From Paraburkholderia phenoliruptrix (GTDB lineage: Bacteria > Pseudomonadota > Gammaproteobacteria > Burkholderiales > Burkholderiaceae): a stretch of DNA of 64,000 nucleotides. The DNA is taken from the NCBI RefSeq assembly GCF_902859825.1, contig NZ_CADIKB010000005.1, positions 186,001 through 250,000 on the forward strand, read 5' to 3'. The stretch's first letter is position 1. Each line of letters begins with the position of its first letter. Of the stretch, positions 8,277 through 19,008 are shown piece by piece. The position numbers and the translations under genes were made by a program. Below the pieces are notes generated by a model. That model saw only the letters and a program-made list of their open reading frames with translations, was not told the DNA's origin and did not search any database.

Positions 8277-9287
8277 GTGACAACCGCCACCTCGACTTCA
8301 AAGCAGGACACGGCTTCGGCCGACACCATCCGCTGGGGCATCGTCGGAACAGGCCGCATTGCGCGCCGGTTCGCGCAGGGTCTCGCCTATGTGCCGCGTG
8401 CGCGTCTTGCCGCGCTGTGGTCGCGCCGGCCCGAGTCCGCCCGGGCTTTCGCCGACGAATTCGGCGGCCGCTGTGAGGCGAGCTTCGAGGCGCTGCTCGC
8501 GAGCGGCATCGACGCCCTCTACATCGCGACAGTGCAGGACAGCCACGCCGACTATGCAGTCGCCGCGCTGCAAGCCGGCGTGCACGTGCTGTGCGAAAAG
8601 CCGGCGACCATCAACCGGCCGCAACTCGAACGCGTGGTGGACGCGGCGCGCGGCGCCCGACGGCTCTTCATGGAAGCGATGAAGCCGCCGTTTTATCCGC
8701 TCTACAGAAAGTTGCGTGCGCATCTAAGTGACGATCCGATCGGCGCAGTGGGGCTCGTGCGGGCCGGTTGCTCCGTTCCGGGCGTGCCCGACGATCACCC
8801 GTCGCTGTCGTTTGCGCACGCGGGCGGCGCGCTGCTCGATATCGGCATCTACGAAATCTTTCTCGCCGTCGACTGGCTCGGCGCGCCCCTTGACGTGCAG
8901 ACGCTCGGGCGTCTCGGCCCGAGCGGCGTGGATACGTTTGCGAGTCTCAACAGCCGGCACGAGCACGGCATCGCGCAGCTCTTTTGCGGGTTGGACCTGC
9001 ACGGCAAGGGCGACGCGCTCCTGATGGCGAAGGGCGGCCACGTGACGATCCATGAGCCGTGGTGGAACCCGTCGCGCGCGACGATCCGCTACGCCGACGG
9101 CCGCGTGGTCGAGCTCGACGAGCCCTTCGAAGGCGGCGGCCTCAACTACGAGACCGCCCACTTTTGCGAGCTGATCCGCGCGGGGCAGCTCGAAAGTCCG
9201 CTGATGCCGCACAGCAGGTCATTGCAGATGATCGCGATGGCCGACGCGGCGCGCGCGGCGCTAGGTTTGAAATTCGCGGGCGAGTGA
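8277..9287 (+). CDS. Gfo/Idh/MocA-family NAD(P)-dependent oxidoreductase
   Basis: A 336-residue oxidoreductase. The N-terminal Rossmann fold has GIVGTGRIARRFA, and the family signature VLCEKP supplies the catalytic Lys. The C-terminal domain is the alpha/beta substrate domain, with MEAMKPPFYP and ALLDIGIYEIFLA resembling dimeric dihydrodiol/D-xylose dehydrogenases. It probably oxidises or reduces a sugar or polyol. The start is GTG at 8277, overlapping the stop of a frame that crosses the octanucleotide array. It follows the FCD regulator in the same direction, which may control it. Confidence 0.88.
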   Translation: MTTATSTSKQDTASADTIRWGIVGTGRIARRFAQGLAYVPRARLAALWSRRPESARAFADEFGGRCEASFEALLASGIDALYIATVQDSHADYAVAALQAGVHVLCEKPATINRPQLERVVDAARGARRLFMEAMKPPFYPLYRKLRAHLSDDPIGAVGLVRAGCSVPGVPDDHPSLSFAHAGGALLDIGIYEIFLAVDWLGAPLDVQTLGRLGPSGVDTFASLNSRHEHGIAQLFCGLDLHGKGDALLMAKGGHVTIHEPWWNPSRATIRYADGRVVELDEPFEGGGLNYETAHFCELIRAGQLESPLMPHSRSLQMIAMADAARAALGLKFAGE

Positions 9288-9336
9288 GCGGCGCGCCCGG
9301 CTCGCGCGCCGTGCACGGCGAGCCACGCGCTTGCGC

Positions 9337-9996
9337 TCAGTGCCGGGAAGGCAGCGCGAGGCGCCGTTCGTACCAGCGCTGCAGCAGTTCGAGGATCTGG
9401 CACAGCACCCAGTAGACGGCCGCGGCCGCAAGATAAAGCGGCAACGGCTGATAGGTGGAGGCGATGATTTCCTGCGCGCTGCGCAGCAGCTCCGTCACGG
9501 TAATCACCGACACGAGCGACGTGTCCTTGATCAGGCTGATAAGGCTGTTCGACAGGCTCGGCACGGCGATGCGCAAGGCCTGCGGCGCGATCACATAGCG
9601 CAGCGTCTGGCGCCGCGAGAGTCCGAGGCTGTAGGCAGCGAGCCATTGTCCCTGGTGGATGCCGAGAATCGCCCCGCGCATGCTCTCCGACAGATAGGCG
9701 GCGACGTTCGCCGACAACGCGATCACGCCGGCCGGCGTCGGGTCGAGCGAAATACCGAAGCTCGGCAAACCGTAGTAAATGACGAAGATCTGCACGAGCA
9801 GCGGCGTGCCGCGCATCACGCTCACATAGACGCGCGCGAGCCAGTTCAGCGTGCGGCTGTGGCTCACGCCCATCAGCGCGAGGACGGCGCCCGCGATCAG
9901 GCCGAAGAACATCGACAGAACGGCGAACTTGACCGTGAGGACGGCGCCCTGCGCGAGCACAGGAAGCGATTCGACGAGCAGGGAAGTGGTGGACAT
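9337..9996 (-). CDS. Polar amino-acid ABC transporter permease (HisM/TcyL type)
   Basis: A 219-residue inner-membrane permease with about five membrane spans. The cytoplasmic EAA loop, which docks the ATPase, reads AAYSLGLSRRQTLRYVIAPQ. Near the N-terminus is YVSVMRGTPLLVQIFVIYYGLP, a hallmark of the polar-amino-acid group. The next gene upstream on the same strand encodes the periplasmic binding protein, so this is the second gene of the operon. No ATPase gene follows, as the oxidoreductase gene converges, so the ATPase must be elsewhere. The likely substrate is cystine or a related polar amino acid. Confidence 0.9.
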   Translation of the reverse strand: MSTTSLLVESLPVLAQGAVLTVKFAVLSMFFGLIAGAVLALMGVSHSRTLNWLARVYVSVMRGTPLLVQIFVIYYGLPSFGISLDPTPAGVIALSANVAAYLSESMRGAILGIHQGQWLAAYSLGLSRRQTLRYVIAPQALRIAVPSLSNSLISLIKDTSLVSVITVTELLRSAQEIIASTYQPLPLYLAAAAVYWVLCQILELLQRWYERRLALPSRH

Positions 9997-10060
9997 GAGC
10001 GGTGCTCGGGTTGGCGCGCAAGGCGCGAATCGTCAATAGGGGCGCGTGCTGCAGAAGCGC

Positions 10061-10091
10061 GAAGGGCGGCATTCGCGGAATGCCGCCCTTC
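10061..10091 (-). terminator. Perfect 14-bp hairpin between binding-protein and permease genes
   Basis: Bases 10061-10074 and 10078-10091 are perfect inverted repeats around a 3-base loop, one of the strongest hairpins in the window. It sits in the 125-base gap between the binding-protein stop and the permease start. No clear T-tract follows on the minus strand, so it is more likely to protect or attenuate the mRNA, favouring the binding protein, than to terminate fully. Confidence 0.7.
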
Positions 10092-10121
10092 GTTGTAGCG
10101 CGGGCCGCTTGCCTCAACGGC

Positions 10122-10916
10122 TTACTTGAGCGGCTTGCTGACGTCGATGCCGAACCACTTGTCCGAGATCTTCGCGAAGGTGCCGTCCGCTTCGAGCTGG
10201 GTCATGGCGTCGTCGATTGCCTTGGCGAATTTCGGGTTGTTCTTCCTGAACGGAATGCCTGACGGGTTGCCCGAGCCGACGTTCGCGCCGGTGCGCAGCG
10301 GCAACTGCGAGTTCTTGAGCAGATACGCGAGCATCAGGCGGTCGTTGAGCGCGGCGTCGAGACGTCCCGCTGCCAGATCGCGCAGATATTCGGGCGCGCC
10401 GGGATAGGTCTTCACGTCGATGCCCGGCACCGACTTCGCCATGTCCATGTAGTTGGTGCCGAGGCCGACGCCGAGCTTCTTGCCCTTCAGGTCTTCGAGC
10501 GACTTGAACTGGCGCGTGTCGTCCTTGCGCTGGATCAGCTGCGCGGCCGAGTACGTGTAGGCCGGCGAGAAGTCGAGCGCCTGCTTGCGTGCGTCCGTGA
10601 TGCCGACCTGGTTGACGATCACGTCGAACTTGCCGGCCTGCAGACCCGCAATGATGCCGCTCCACTCGGTCGTGACGAATTCCGGCTTCACGCCCAGTTT
10701 GGCCGCGACGGCTTTGGCGATGTCGACGTCATAGCCGACCAGCTCGCCCGACGGCGCTTTCGAATTGAACGGCGGGAAGGTGCCTTCCAGTCCGACGCGC
10801 AGTGTGCCGCGCTGCTTGACCTGGTCGAGCAGATCGTCGGCGTGGGCCGTGACCGCGGTGAACGAAGCGCCGATCAGGGCGGCGACGAAAAGCTTTTTCA
10901 ACAAGCGAACTTGCAT
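10122..10916 (-). CDS. Periplasmic amino-acid-binding protein (SBP_bac_3, cystine-like)
   Basis: A 264-residue family-3 solute-binding protein. It has a Sec signal peptide cleaved near AVTAHA-DD, then the typical opening VKQRGTLRVGLEGTFPPF and the hinge-region motif ELVGYDVDIAKAVAAKLG. The sequence resembles the FliY/TcyJ cystine-binding branch (LEDLKGKKLGVGLGTNY, DRLMLAYLL). It captures the substrate in the periplasm for the permease encoded next. An AAGGA ribosome site precedes the ATG. Substrate identity is inferred only from overall resemblance. Confidence 0.9.
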   Translation of the reverse strand: MQVRLLKKLFVAALIGASFTAVTAHADDLLDQVKQRGTLRVGLEGTFPPFNSKAPSGELVGYDVDIAKAVAAKLGVKPEFVTTEWSGIIAGLQAGKFDVIVNQVGITDARKQALDFSPAYTYSAAQLIQRKDDTRQFKSLEDLKGKKLGVGLGTNYMDMAKSVPGIDVKTYPGAPEYLRDLAAGRLDAALNDRLMLAYLLKNSQLPLRTGANVGSGNPSGIPFRKNNPKFAKAIDDAMTQLEADGTFAKISDKWFGIDVSKPLK

Positions 10917-11041
10917 CCTGGTCCTTTTTTGTTCGTGTGGTGTTACAGCGGACGAAAGCTTAACAAAGCAGATTGCCCGAAGCTAAATACCGATTGTTCA
11001 TGTGTGTATGGCGGCTCGAGGCAGGCGGGCACGCCGTGCGC

Positions 11042-12064
11042 CTAGCGCAGCGCCTCAACGCACTCGCTGATGAGCGCCGGTCCCCGATAAATGAAACCGG
11101 TGTAGAGCTGCACGAGCGAAGCGCCCGCGGCGATCTTGGCGCGTGCGTCGTCGCCGGAAAAAATCCCGCCGACGCCGATGATGGGCACCGTCTCGCCGAC
11201 TTCGGCGCGCAGCTTGCGGATCACTTCGTTCGACGCGTCGAACACCGGCTTGCCGGAGAGGCCGCCGGCCTCGTCGCCGTATTGCATGCCCGCGACGGCG
11301 GTGCGCGAGAGCGTGGTGTTGGTCGCGATCACGCCTTCGAAGCGATGCCGCAGGAGCGTGTCGGCGATCGACTTGACCTGCTCGTCGTCGAGATCGGGCG
11401 CGATCTTCAGCGCGAGCGGCACGAGCTTGCCGTGCATGTCGGCGAGACGCTGCTGCTTGTCCTTGAGTGCGGCGAGGAGGGCGTCCAGTTCGCCCGCGCC
11501 CTGCAACTGGCGCAGATTTTTCGTATTCGGCGACGAGATGTTGACCGTCACATAGCTCGCGAACGGATAGACGCGCTCGAGGCAGTACAGATAGTCTTCG
11601 GCGGCGCGTTCGATCGGCGTGTCGGCGTTCTTGCCGATGTTCAGACCGAGAATGCCGCGATAGCGCGCGGCCTGCACGTTCTTCACGAACTGGTCGACGC
11701 CCGCGTTGTTAAAGCCCATGCGGTTGATGACGGCCTGCGCCTGCGGCAGCCGGAACATGCGTGGCCGCGGGTTGCCGGGCTGCGCACGCGGCGTGACCGT
11801 GCCCACTTCGATGAAGCCGAAGCCGAGGGCGGCGAGTCCGTCGATTGCGGCGCCGTCCTTGTCCAGTCCGGCGGCAAGCCCCACCGGATTGCGGAACGTG
11901 AGCCCCATGACCGTGCGCGGCGCGTCCGGCACACGGGCGGCGAGTGCGCCCGCGAGCCCGGTACGGCCGGCCGCGCCGAGCGCGCGCAAGGTCAGGTGAT
12001 GAGCGTCTTCCGCGTCCATGCGAAAGAGTTGGGCGCGTATGAGCGGATAGAGGGAACTGAACAC
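11042..12064 (-). CDS. pyrD: Dihydroorotate dehydrogenase (quinone), class 2
   Basis: This 340-residue FMN enzyme oxidises dihydroorotate to orotate in pyrimidine synthesis, passing electrons to the quinone pool. Class 2 features are the N-terminal amphipathic helix region ([19 protein letters not shown]) for membrane association, then [13 protein letters not shown], the FMN/active-site loop [17 protein letters not shown] with the catalytic Ser, and the FMN phosphate site [11 protein letters not shown]. The length is normal. It is the last gene of the minus-strand group nudix-aat-bpt-pyrD. Confidence 0.97.
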   Translation of the reverse strand: MFSSLYPLIRAQLFRMDAEDAHHLTLRALGAAGRTGLAGALAARVPDAPRTVMGLTFRNPVGLAAGLDKDGAAIDGLAALGFGFIEVGTVTPRAQPGNPRPRMFRLPQAQAVINRMGFNNAGVDQFVKNVQAARYRGILGLNIGKNADTPIERAAEDYLYCLERVYPFASYVTVNISSPNTKNLRQLQGAGELDALLAALKDKQQRLADMHGKLVPLALKIAPDLDDEQVKSIADTLLRHRFEGVIATNTTLSRTAVAGMQYGDEAGGLSGKPVFDASNEVIRKLRAEVGETVPIIGVGGIFSGDDARAKIAAGASLVQLYTGFIYRGPALISECVEALR

Positions 12065-12157
12065 GGGACGAAGCCGGGCGGCCGAAAAATGGGAACCCGC
12101 TATTTTACCGGCTTTGCGGTTTCAATGAGATAGGGTGCAAGGGGACGCGCTGTGTGC

Positions 12158-12982
12158 TCAGGGCCGCAGCGGCCCGCCGCGCCGGCCCTGCAAGCCCGCG
12201 CTGGCCGGCGCGAAATCCACGCCGGCGGGATCGAGCACGCGCCACACGCCGTCGATCAAACCCTCGAGCGGCCTGAAATTGGCCTTGTACGCCATCTTCG
12301 GGCTCTCGCGAATCCAGTAGCCGAGGTACAAATACGGCAGCTTGAGGCTGCGCGCCTGCTCGATCTGCCAGTAGATGTTGTAGGTGCCGAAGCTCGTATG
12401 CGGCAGTCCGGGCTCGAAGAACGTGTACACGGACGAGAGCCCGTCGCCGAGAATGTCGATCATGCTGATCATGCGCAGCAGGCCCGGCGCATCGGGCCGC
12501 TCCGGCAGCGGCTCGCGGAATTCGACGAGCCGCGAGTTGATCCGGCTTTGCAGCAGGAACTGCTCGTATTGATCGCGGCTGTCGCGGTCCATGCCGCCGC
12601 CCGCGTGCCGTGCGGACTGATAGCGCATATAGAGGGCGTAGTGTTCCTCGTCGTAGTGAAGCGGCGCGACGGTCGCGACCATGTCGCCATGTTTTTTCCA
12701 CACGCGACGCTGCGTGCGGTTAGGCTCGAAGCGCTCGACCGGCACGCGCACCGGCACGCAGGCACGGCAGCCGTCGCAATACGGCCGGTAGGTGAACACG
12801 CCCGAGCGCCGGAAGCCGGCCTTCACGAGCTCGGTGTAGACATCCGAATTGATGAGATGACTCGGTGTGGCGACCTGCGAGCGCGCGATGCGCCCGTCGA
12901 GATAACTGCACGGGTAAGGCGCCGTTGCATAAAATTGCAGCGCCGAAAGCGGAGATAGAGGCAGCTCGTTGGGATGAGTCAC
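12158..12982 (-). CDS. bpt: Aspartate/glutamate leucyltransferase (Bpt)
   Basis: This 274-residue N-degron enzyme transfers leucine from Leu-tRNA to N-terminal Asp or Glu, marking proteins for ClpS/ClpAP. The N-terminal ATE domain has YPCSYLDGR and the Cys cluster [15 protein letters not shown]. The C-terminal ATE domain has [25 protein letters not shown] and [19 protein letters not shown], as in the bacterial ATE1-like family. It is encoded between aat and pyrD in the same direction. Confidence 0.95.
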   Translation of the reverse strand: MTHPNELPLSPLSALQFYATAPYPCSYLDGRIARSQVATPSHLINSDVYTELVKAGFRRSGVFTYRPYCDGCRACVPVRVPVERFEPNRTQRRVWKKHGDMVATVAPLHYDEEHYALYMRYQSARHAGGGMDRDSRDQYEQFLLQSRINSRLVEFREPLPERPDAPGLLRMISMIDILGDGLSSVYTFFEPGLPHTSFGTYNIYWQIEQARSLKLPYLYLGYWIRESPKMAYKANFRPLEGLIDGVWRVLDPAGVDFAPASAGLQGRRGGPLRP

Positions 12983-13090
12983 GTTGGCAGCTCTCGAAGC
13001 GTCTCTGGTAATGCAAACCCGGCCCGCGTTGCGGCTAGCGTGTCGATCCGCGCATTCGATTGAACGGATCCGGATTCGGCCTGATTCTTC

Positions 13091-13828
13091 CTACGCCGCT
13101 CGCGCAAGCACATCGAGCAACGCGGTCTTGTCGAAGCGCCAGGGAATGCGCGGTGCGTCGACGGACGCGCGAACATGCGCGATGAACGCCTTGCGCGCTA
13201 TCTCGCGACCGCCGAGCGACGCCAGATGCGACGTGTTCTGCTGGCAGTCTATCATTTCTATTTCGTGACGGCGCAAGTGGCCGACAAGCGCGGCCAGCGC
13301 CATTTTCGAGGCATCCGTGACGTTCGCGAACATCGATTCGCCGAAGAACATCTTGCCGAACGACACGCCGTACAGGCCGCCCACGCGCTCGCCCTCGAAC
13401 CATGTTTCGATGCTGTGCGCATCGCCCGCGCGGTGCAGGGACGTGTAGGCGTCGACGACGTCAGCGGTGATCCAGGTGCCGCGCTGCCCGCGCCGCGGCG
13501 CTTGCGCGCACGCGCGCATCACGGCGCCGAAATCATGGTCCACGCGAATTTCCCACGCGTCGTCGCGCAACACGCGCTTGAGCGTTTTGCGCAGCGACGG
13601 CGACACCTTGAACTCGGCGGGGCGCAGGATCATGCGCGGGTCGGGGCTCCACCACAGCACGGGCTGGCCGTCCGAATACCAAGGGAAGATGCCGTGGCGG
13701 TAGGCGTCGATGAGCCGCGACGGCAGCAGATCGCCGCTCGCGGCGAGCAGGCCAGGCGCGCCGCTTGCCGCGCCGAGCGCGCGCTCCACGGGCGGAAACG
13801 GATCGTCGGGGCCGAGCCAGGGGACCAT
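13091..13828 (-). CDS. aat: Leucyl/phenylalanyl-tRNA-protein transferase
   Basis: This 245-residue N-degron enzyme attaches Leu or Phe to proteins with N-terminal Lys or Arg. Conserved segments are the substrate-site start FPPVERAL, the central [44 protein letters not shown], and [18 protein letters not shown]. The start lies 21 bases after the nudix stop, so the two genes are probably co-transcribed. With bpt next in line, both leucyl-transfer routes of the bacterial N-degron pathway are encoded side by side. Confidence 0.96.
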   Translation of the reverse strand: MVPWLGPDDPFPPVERALGAASGAPGLLAASGDLLPSRLIDAYRHGIFPWYSDGQPVLWWSPDPRMILRPAEFKVSPSLRKTLKRVLRDDAWEIRVDHDFGAVMRACAQAPRRGQRGTWITADVVDAYTSLHRAGDAHSIETWFEGERVGGLYGVSFGKMFFGESMFANVTDASKMALAALVGHLRRHEIEMIDCQQNTSHLASLGGREIARKAFIAHVRASVDAPRIPWRFDKTALLDVLARAA

Positions 13829-13849
13829 GCGGAGTCGCTCAGTGAAGGC

Positions 13850-14395
13850 TCAGCCTTCGCGCAGCGAGCGGAAGATGTCGCCGGTATGCAGCCCGAAACT
13901 GCCGGCCGCGCGGTCGGCGAAAAAGAAACGCAGCGTTTGCCCGACGGTGGGAATCGCAATCTCGTCCCACGGAATGTCGCGCTCCTCGAAGAGCTTCACT
14001 TCGAGGCTTTCCTCGCCCGCGGCGACGTCCAGATCGAGCAGGCGCGCCATGTAGAACAGATGGACCTGGTGCACGTGCGGCACGTTCAGCAGCGAGAACA
14101 GGTTCTGCACCTCGACGCGCGCGCCGGCTTCCTCCAGCGTTTCGCGCGAGGCGGCCTCGGCCGTGGTCTCGCCCATTTCCATGAAACCCGCGGGCAGCGT
14201 CCAGTAGCCGTAGCGCGGTTCGATGGCACGGCGGCACAGCAGCACTTTGTCGTCCCAAACCGGAACGGTGCCGACGACGTTGCGCGGATTCTGATAGTGC
14301 ACGGTGCCGCAACTGCCACACACGAAGCGCTCGCGGTTGTCGCCCGGCGGAATGCTCAGGCTGACGCCGTGGCCGCAGACAGAACAGAATTTCAT
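13850..14395 (-). CDS. NUDIX hydrolase with N-terminal zinc ribbon
   Basis: A 181-residue pyrophosphohydrolase. Four Cys (4, 7, 26 and 29) form a zinc ribbon, and the complete Nudix box G70-x5-E76-x7-R84-E85-T-x-E88-E89-x-G91 follows. The arrangement resembles a short NudC/YjaD relative, but the long N-terminal part of true NADH pyrophosphatases is missing. Substrate could be a dinucleotide or an ADP-sugar and cannot be decided from the sequence. It is the first gene of the minus-strand group that continues with aat. Confidence 0.9.
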   Translation of the reverse strand: MKFCSVCGHGVSLSIPPGDNRERFVCGSCGTVHYQNPRNVVGTVPVWDDKVLLCRRAIEPRYGYWTLPAGFMEMGETTAEAASRETLEEAGARVEVQNLFSLLNVPHVHQVHLFYMARLLDLDVAAGEESLEVKLFEERDIPWDEIAIPTVGQTLRFFFADRAAGSFGLHTGDIFRSLREG

Positions 14396-14816
14396 AGGAA
14401 GGGGACGAGAAAGGGTGCTAGGAGTTTATCACTCGTGCGGTGCGGTTTTGCGCGGGTGCGAAGGGCGGGAAGGGCGCGAACCGCGCGGTGAAGGGCGGTG
14501 CGGGTGAGCGAGCGAGGGCGACGCGTGAAGGCGGCGGCGCAACGAGGTTGGCGCAAACCAGAAAACGCTGCTGGTTTAGGGTCGCGCGAGTGCCACATCT
14601 GTGGTGGTCCATAAGGTCAGACCGGAAGCTAACGAAGTTATTACAACGGGCACCATCGGAAGGTTATGAAATGTAGTCAAAAAGCGACGTAACGATTCGT
14701 TTGTCGGCCCGCTTCATCGGACGAATCCGAAAATGCCCCGGCATCGACGATCCTTGACACCTTTATTCCAGAAGCGCCGCAAGAATCGAAAGATAACGTT
14801 CTGCGGGATTGCTTCA
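14396..14816. other. Intergenic region upstream of nudix and tpsA
   Basis: This 421-base divergent region should contain the minus-strand promoter for the nudix group and the plus-strand promoter of the TpsA-like gene. The half next to nudix is purine- and G-rich; the half next to tpsA (about 14600-14816) is noticeably richer in A/T than its surroundings, consistent with the edge of acquired DNA. No RNA gene or clear insertion-sequence end was recognised. Confidence 0.5.
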
Positions 14817-17800
14817 ATGAATCGGTGTTACCGCCTCGTCTACAGTCGTTCGCGCGACATGCTTGTCGCCGTCGAGGAAACGGCTACGGCGGCAGGACAA
14901 TCAGGCGAGACCCGCGGGGCAAGAACGTCCGGCGTCCTTCTATCGCTTCGTCGTCTGCTGCCTGTTGCACTGCTGGCGCTCGCGCCCATGCTGTCGTTCG
15001 CGCAGATCGTTGCGGGCGGCGCGCACGCCCCGAACGTCATCCAGACGCCGAACGGGCTCGACCAGGTGAACATTAACCGTCCGTCTGGCGCTGGCGTGTC
15101 GGTCAATACTTACAACCAGTTCGACGTCCCGCAGCGCGGCGCGATTCTGAACAACTCGCCGACGATGGTGCAGTCGCAACTCGGCGGCATGATTAACGGC
15201 AATCCGAACTTCGCACCGGGACAAGCCGCCCGGGTTATCGTCAACCAGGTCAACAGCGCGAGCGCATCGCAATTGAACGGGGCGCTCGAAATTGCAGGCC
15301 AACGCGCGAACGTGATTCTGGCAAATCCGTCAGGGATTTCTGTCAACGGCGGGACATTCATCAACACGAGCCGCGCGACGCTGACAACCGGCACGCCGAA
15401 TTACGCCGCGGACGGCTCCGTGTCAGGCTTCAATGTCACGGGCGGCAACATCGCGATCAGCGGCGCGGGCCTGAATGCGTCGAACGTCGATCAGGTCGAC
15501 CTGCTATCCCGTGCCGTCCAGGCCAATGCCGCGGTCTACGCGAAGACAAACCTGAATGTCGTCACCGGCGCGAACAGCGTCGACTATCACACGCTCAATG
15601 CAACGCCGATTGCGGGCGATGGCGCAGCGCCGGGTGTCTCGATCGACGTCAGCAGTCTCGGCGGCATGTACGCCAACCGCATCCAGTTGGTCGGGACGGA
15701 ACTGGGTGTCGGTATCTCGCTCAAGGGCATCGCGGGCGCGCAATCGGGCGACCTCGTGCTGACCACCGCAGGCAAGCTGGTGCTGGCAGGCCAGACGAAC
15801 GCGAGCGGCAATATCGTTGCGAACGCACAGGACATCGACAACAGCGGCACGACATACGCCCAGCAGAACGTCAGTCTGACCACGGCGGGCGCGCTGACGA
15901 ACAGCGGCATGGTTGCCGCGCAGCAGAACACGACCGCAAGCGCGGGTTCGGTCAGTTCGACGGGCACGCTCGCGGCCGGCGTGAACGGCGACGGCACGCT
16001 GGCGCAGTCAGGCGATCTGAATGTGTACGCGTCCGGCGCAGTCACGGCGACGGGCCGCAATGTGGCCGGCGGCAATGCGAGCGTAAGCGGCGCGGCGGTC
16101 AATCTCGCGGGCGCGACGAATTCCGCGAACGGTGCGCTTGCGCTGGCTGCAAAGAGCGGCGACCTGAACCTGTCGGGCGCGACGACGACCGCAGGCGGCA
16201 CACTCGATGCGCGCGCGAGCGGTACGCTCACGAACGATAACGGCGCGATGTCGTCAGGCGGCGCGCAGACCATCACCGCGGGCGCACTCTCGAACCGAAG
16301 CGGCCAGATCGTTTCGGGTAGCACACTGACCGAAAATGTCTCCGGCGCGACGAACAACCAGCGCGGCACGATGCAGGCCGCGGGCGCGCTCGCCTCGTCG
16401 AGCGGATCGCTCGACAATTCTGGCGGTACGCTCGCGTCGCTGAATGCAGACGGTGTTTCCGTCACGACCACCGGCCTGCTCAACAACGGCGCGGGCGGCA
16501 GCATCGGGGGCAATGGCGGCGTCAGTTTGCAAGGTGCGCAGATTTCTAACGCAGGTTCCATTACCGCGGTGCAGACGCTGATTGCGCGCGCCGTGCAGAC
16601 CCTGTTCAACAGCGGCACGTTTGCGACCAATGCGGACATGACGCTTTCCGCCGGCACGACGCTCACGAACGCCGGTCAGTTCGGCGCAGTGCATGTGCTC
16701 GCGCTTTCAGCCGCGACGTTCGACAACAGCAGCGGCACGGCGAGCGCCGACCAATTCACGCTGCACGTCGCGAACCTGCTGAATCGCGGCGGCACCATCA
16801 CGCAGACGGGAACCGGCGCGACGACGCTCGACGTAACCGGCACGCTTGATAACTCGGCAGGCGGCACACTCCAGACCAACAGCACGGACCTCGCGATTGC
16901 GCCGGCCACGCTCGACAACGACGGCGGCACGATTACGCACGCCGGGACCGGCAACCTGTCGATCGATGACGGGAACGGCGCGGGGGCAATCTCGAACGTC
17001 GGCGGCAAGATTGCCACGAACGGCCAGGGCGCGATTCGGGGCGGCGCGCTCGATAACACGTCGGGTTCGATCATTGGACAGAACGGCCTGACCGCGAATG
17101 TCGGCGGCGCGCTGAACAATACAAGCGGCAAGCTGCTTTCGAACGCCGGTGCGGGCATCACCAGCGGCTCGCTCGACAATAACGGCGGCCAGATTGGCGC
17201 GGGTACGACGGAAACCATCAGCACCGGAACGCTGACGAATAGCGGCGGCTCGATTGTCGCGCCTGAGCTCACGCTGACGACCGGCGCGACGCTCGATAAC
17301 AGCAGCGGCGACATTGAGGCGAACCAGCTCGCACTGACCGCGACGGACCTGCTGAACTGCGGCGGCTCGATTGCGCAATACGGCACATCGTCGATGGGCT
17401 TCAACGTCAGTGGCGCGTTCAACAATTCGAACGGCGGCACGCTGCAAACCAACAGCGCAAACTTTTCGCTCGCGCCCGGTGAGCTCGTCAACGACTACGG
17501 CGCGATTCTCAACGCAGGTAACGGCACGCTGACGATTGCGCCGGGCTATGGCGCGGGCGTTTTCTCCAACGTCGGCGGCAAGATCATCGCCGCGGGTCAG
17601 ATCGTCGTGCAGGCGGCCAGCCTGAATAACGTGTACGGCGTGCTCGCGGCACAAGGGAACATCGCGGCGAGCATCGCGGGCGAGCTGAACAACACGCGAG
17701 GCTCCGTTCGCTCTCTCTCGTCGCTGTCGCTCGCCAGCGGCGGCATGCTGACGAATACCAACGGACACATTCAGTCTGGCGTGGGCGCGGCCGGCGACGC

Positions 17801-18641
17801 TAACACACTCGCGATTCAGGCGGCGTCGGTCGACAACACGAACGGCCTCGTCAGCAGTCTCGGCACGGGCAACATGACCGTGCAAGGTGGACGCCAGACG
17901 GTCAACAGCGGCGGCGTCATGACGGGCAACGGCAAGGTTGCCGTGGATACGTCGGCACTGGTGAACACGCAGAACGGCCAGGTAAGCGGCGCGGGCGTCG
18001 CGGTGCAAGGCGATTCCGTCGACAACAGCAGCGGGCAGATTGGCAGTCTTGCCGGGTCGAACGGCGATGTCTCGATTACGACGACGGGGGCGGTCACGAA
18101 CGCGAACGGCCGGATTGGTGCGACCCATCACCTTACCGTGAATGCCGCGACCCTCATGGGCGGCGGCGCCTATAGCGCGGCGAATGACGTTGCGGTGAGC
18201 GTTCGCGGCGATTTTGCGCCCACGCCCGATATGCAGTTCAACGCCGGTCATGACCTGACCTTTACGCTGCCGGGCACATTCAGCAATAACGCACTGGTCG
18301 AAGCGGCGAACAACCTGAACATCAACGCGGGCGATGTCCGGAACAGCGGCGTGATGATGGCGGGCGGCACGCTCGCGACGCATTCGAACACGCTGGAAAA
18401 CACGGGAACGCTGGTCGGCGGCAGCGTCTCGCTCAATGCGACGCAATCGCTGTCGAATACCGGGCCGACTGCGCTGATTGGCGCAACCGACAGTAGCGGC
18501 ACGCTCGAACTGCTGTCGAACGATATCGAAAACCGCGACGACACCACGACGACCGACACCCAGGCGAGCACGGCAATCTATGGTCTCGGCAAGGTCGTGC
18601 TCGCAGGCGGCAAGGACCCGAACGGGAACTACACGAACGCA

Positions 18642-18965
18642 AGCCGCTATACCGTTCGCGGTTTCGATGGCGAAACGATGCTCGCGGCGGAACGCGGCTT
18701 CTACTGGCGCAACGAATTGCAATGGCGTGTCTTACAGACGGGACAAACGCTGTATGCGGGGATCGACTACGGGCGGGTGTTCGGACCGAACACGGCGGCA
18801 TGGGTCGGAACGCAGCTTGCCGGCGCGGTAGTGGGTATTCGCGGCAGCGTGCCGACCAAGTATGTCGGTGTGACCTACGACCTGTTCGCCGGTACGCCGA
18901 TCTACAAACGGGAGGGGTTCCCGAGCGCACGATGGACGGTCGGTTTTCAGTTGACGGCACAATTC
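18642..18965 (+). pseudogene. TpsB (FhaC/ShlB) barrel C-terminal fragment inside the chimera
   Basis: About 107 codons match the last strands of two-partner-secretion outer-membrane transporters, including VRGF at 18654-18665 and the terminal aromatic residue (TTC, 18963-18965) that the BAM complex recognises. The POTRA domains and first barrel strands are absent. The join falls in or beside the codons for Asn-Ala-Ser-Arg at 18636-18647. The order A-then-B matches Burkholderia-type CDI loci (bcpAIOB) or fhaB-fhaC loci, so a toxin tip and immunity gene may have been lost with the deletion. Confidence 0.85.
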
Positions 18966-19008
18966 CAGGCGCGCTGCGGCCGTCACGCGCTGCTGACAAC
19001 ACCAGTGA

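Noticed and set aside
8037..8280. Protein-coding genes made of the repeat (short frames on both strands)
   Set aside because: They consist almost only of the repeat translated in different frames. One is mentioned solely because of its overlap with the next start codon.
16707..18722. 671-codon open frame on the minus strand inside the TpsA gene
   Set aside because: It mirrors the repetitive high-GC tpsA coding strand, has Arg/Ala-rich composition and no domain. The plus-strand frame has clear TPS and haemagglutinin features.
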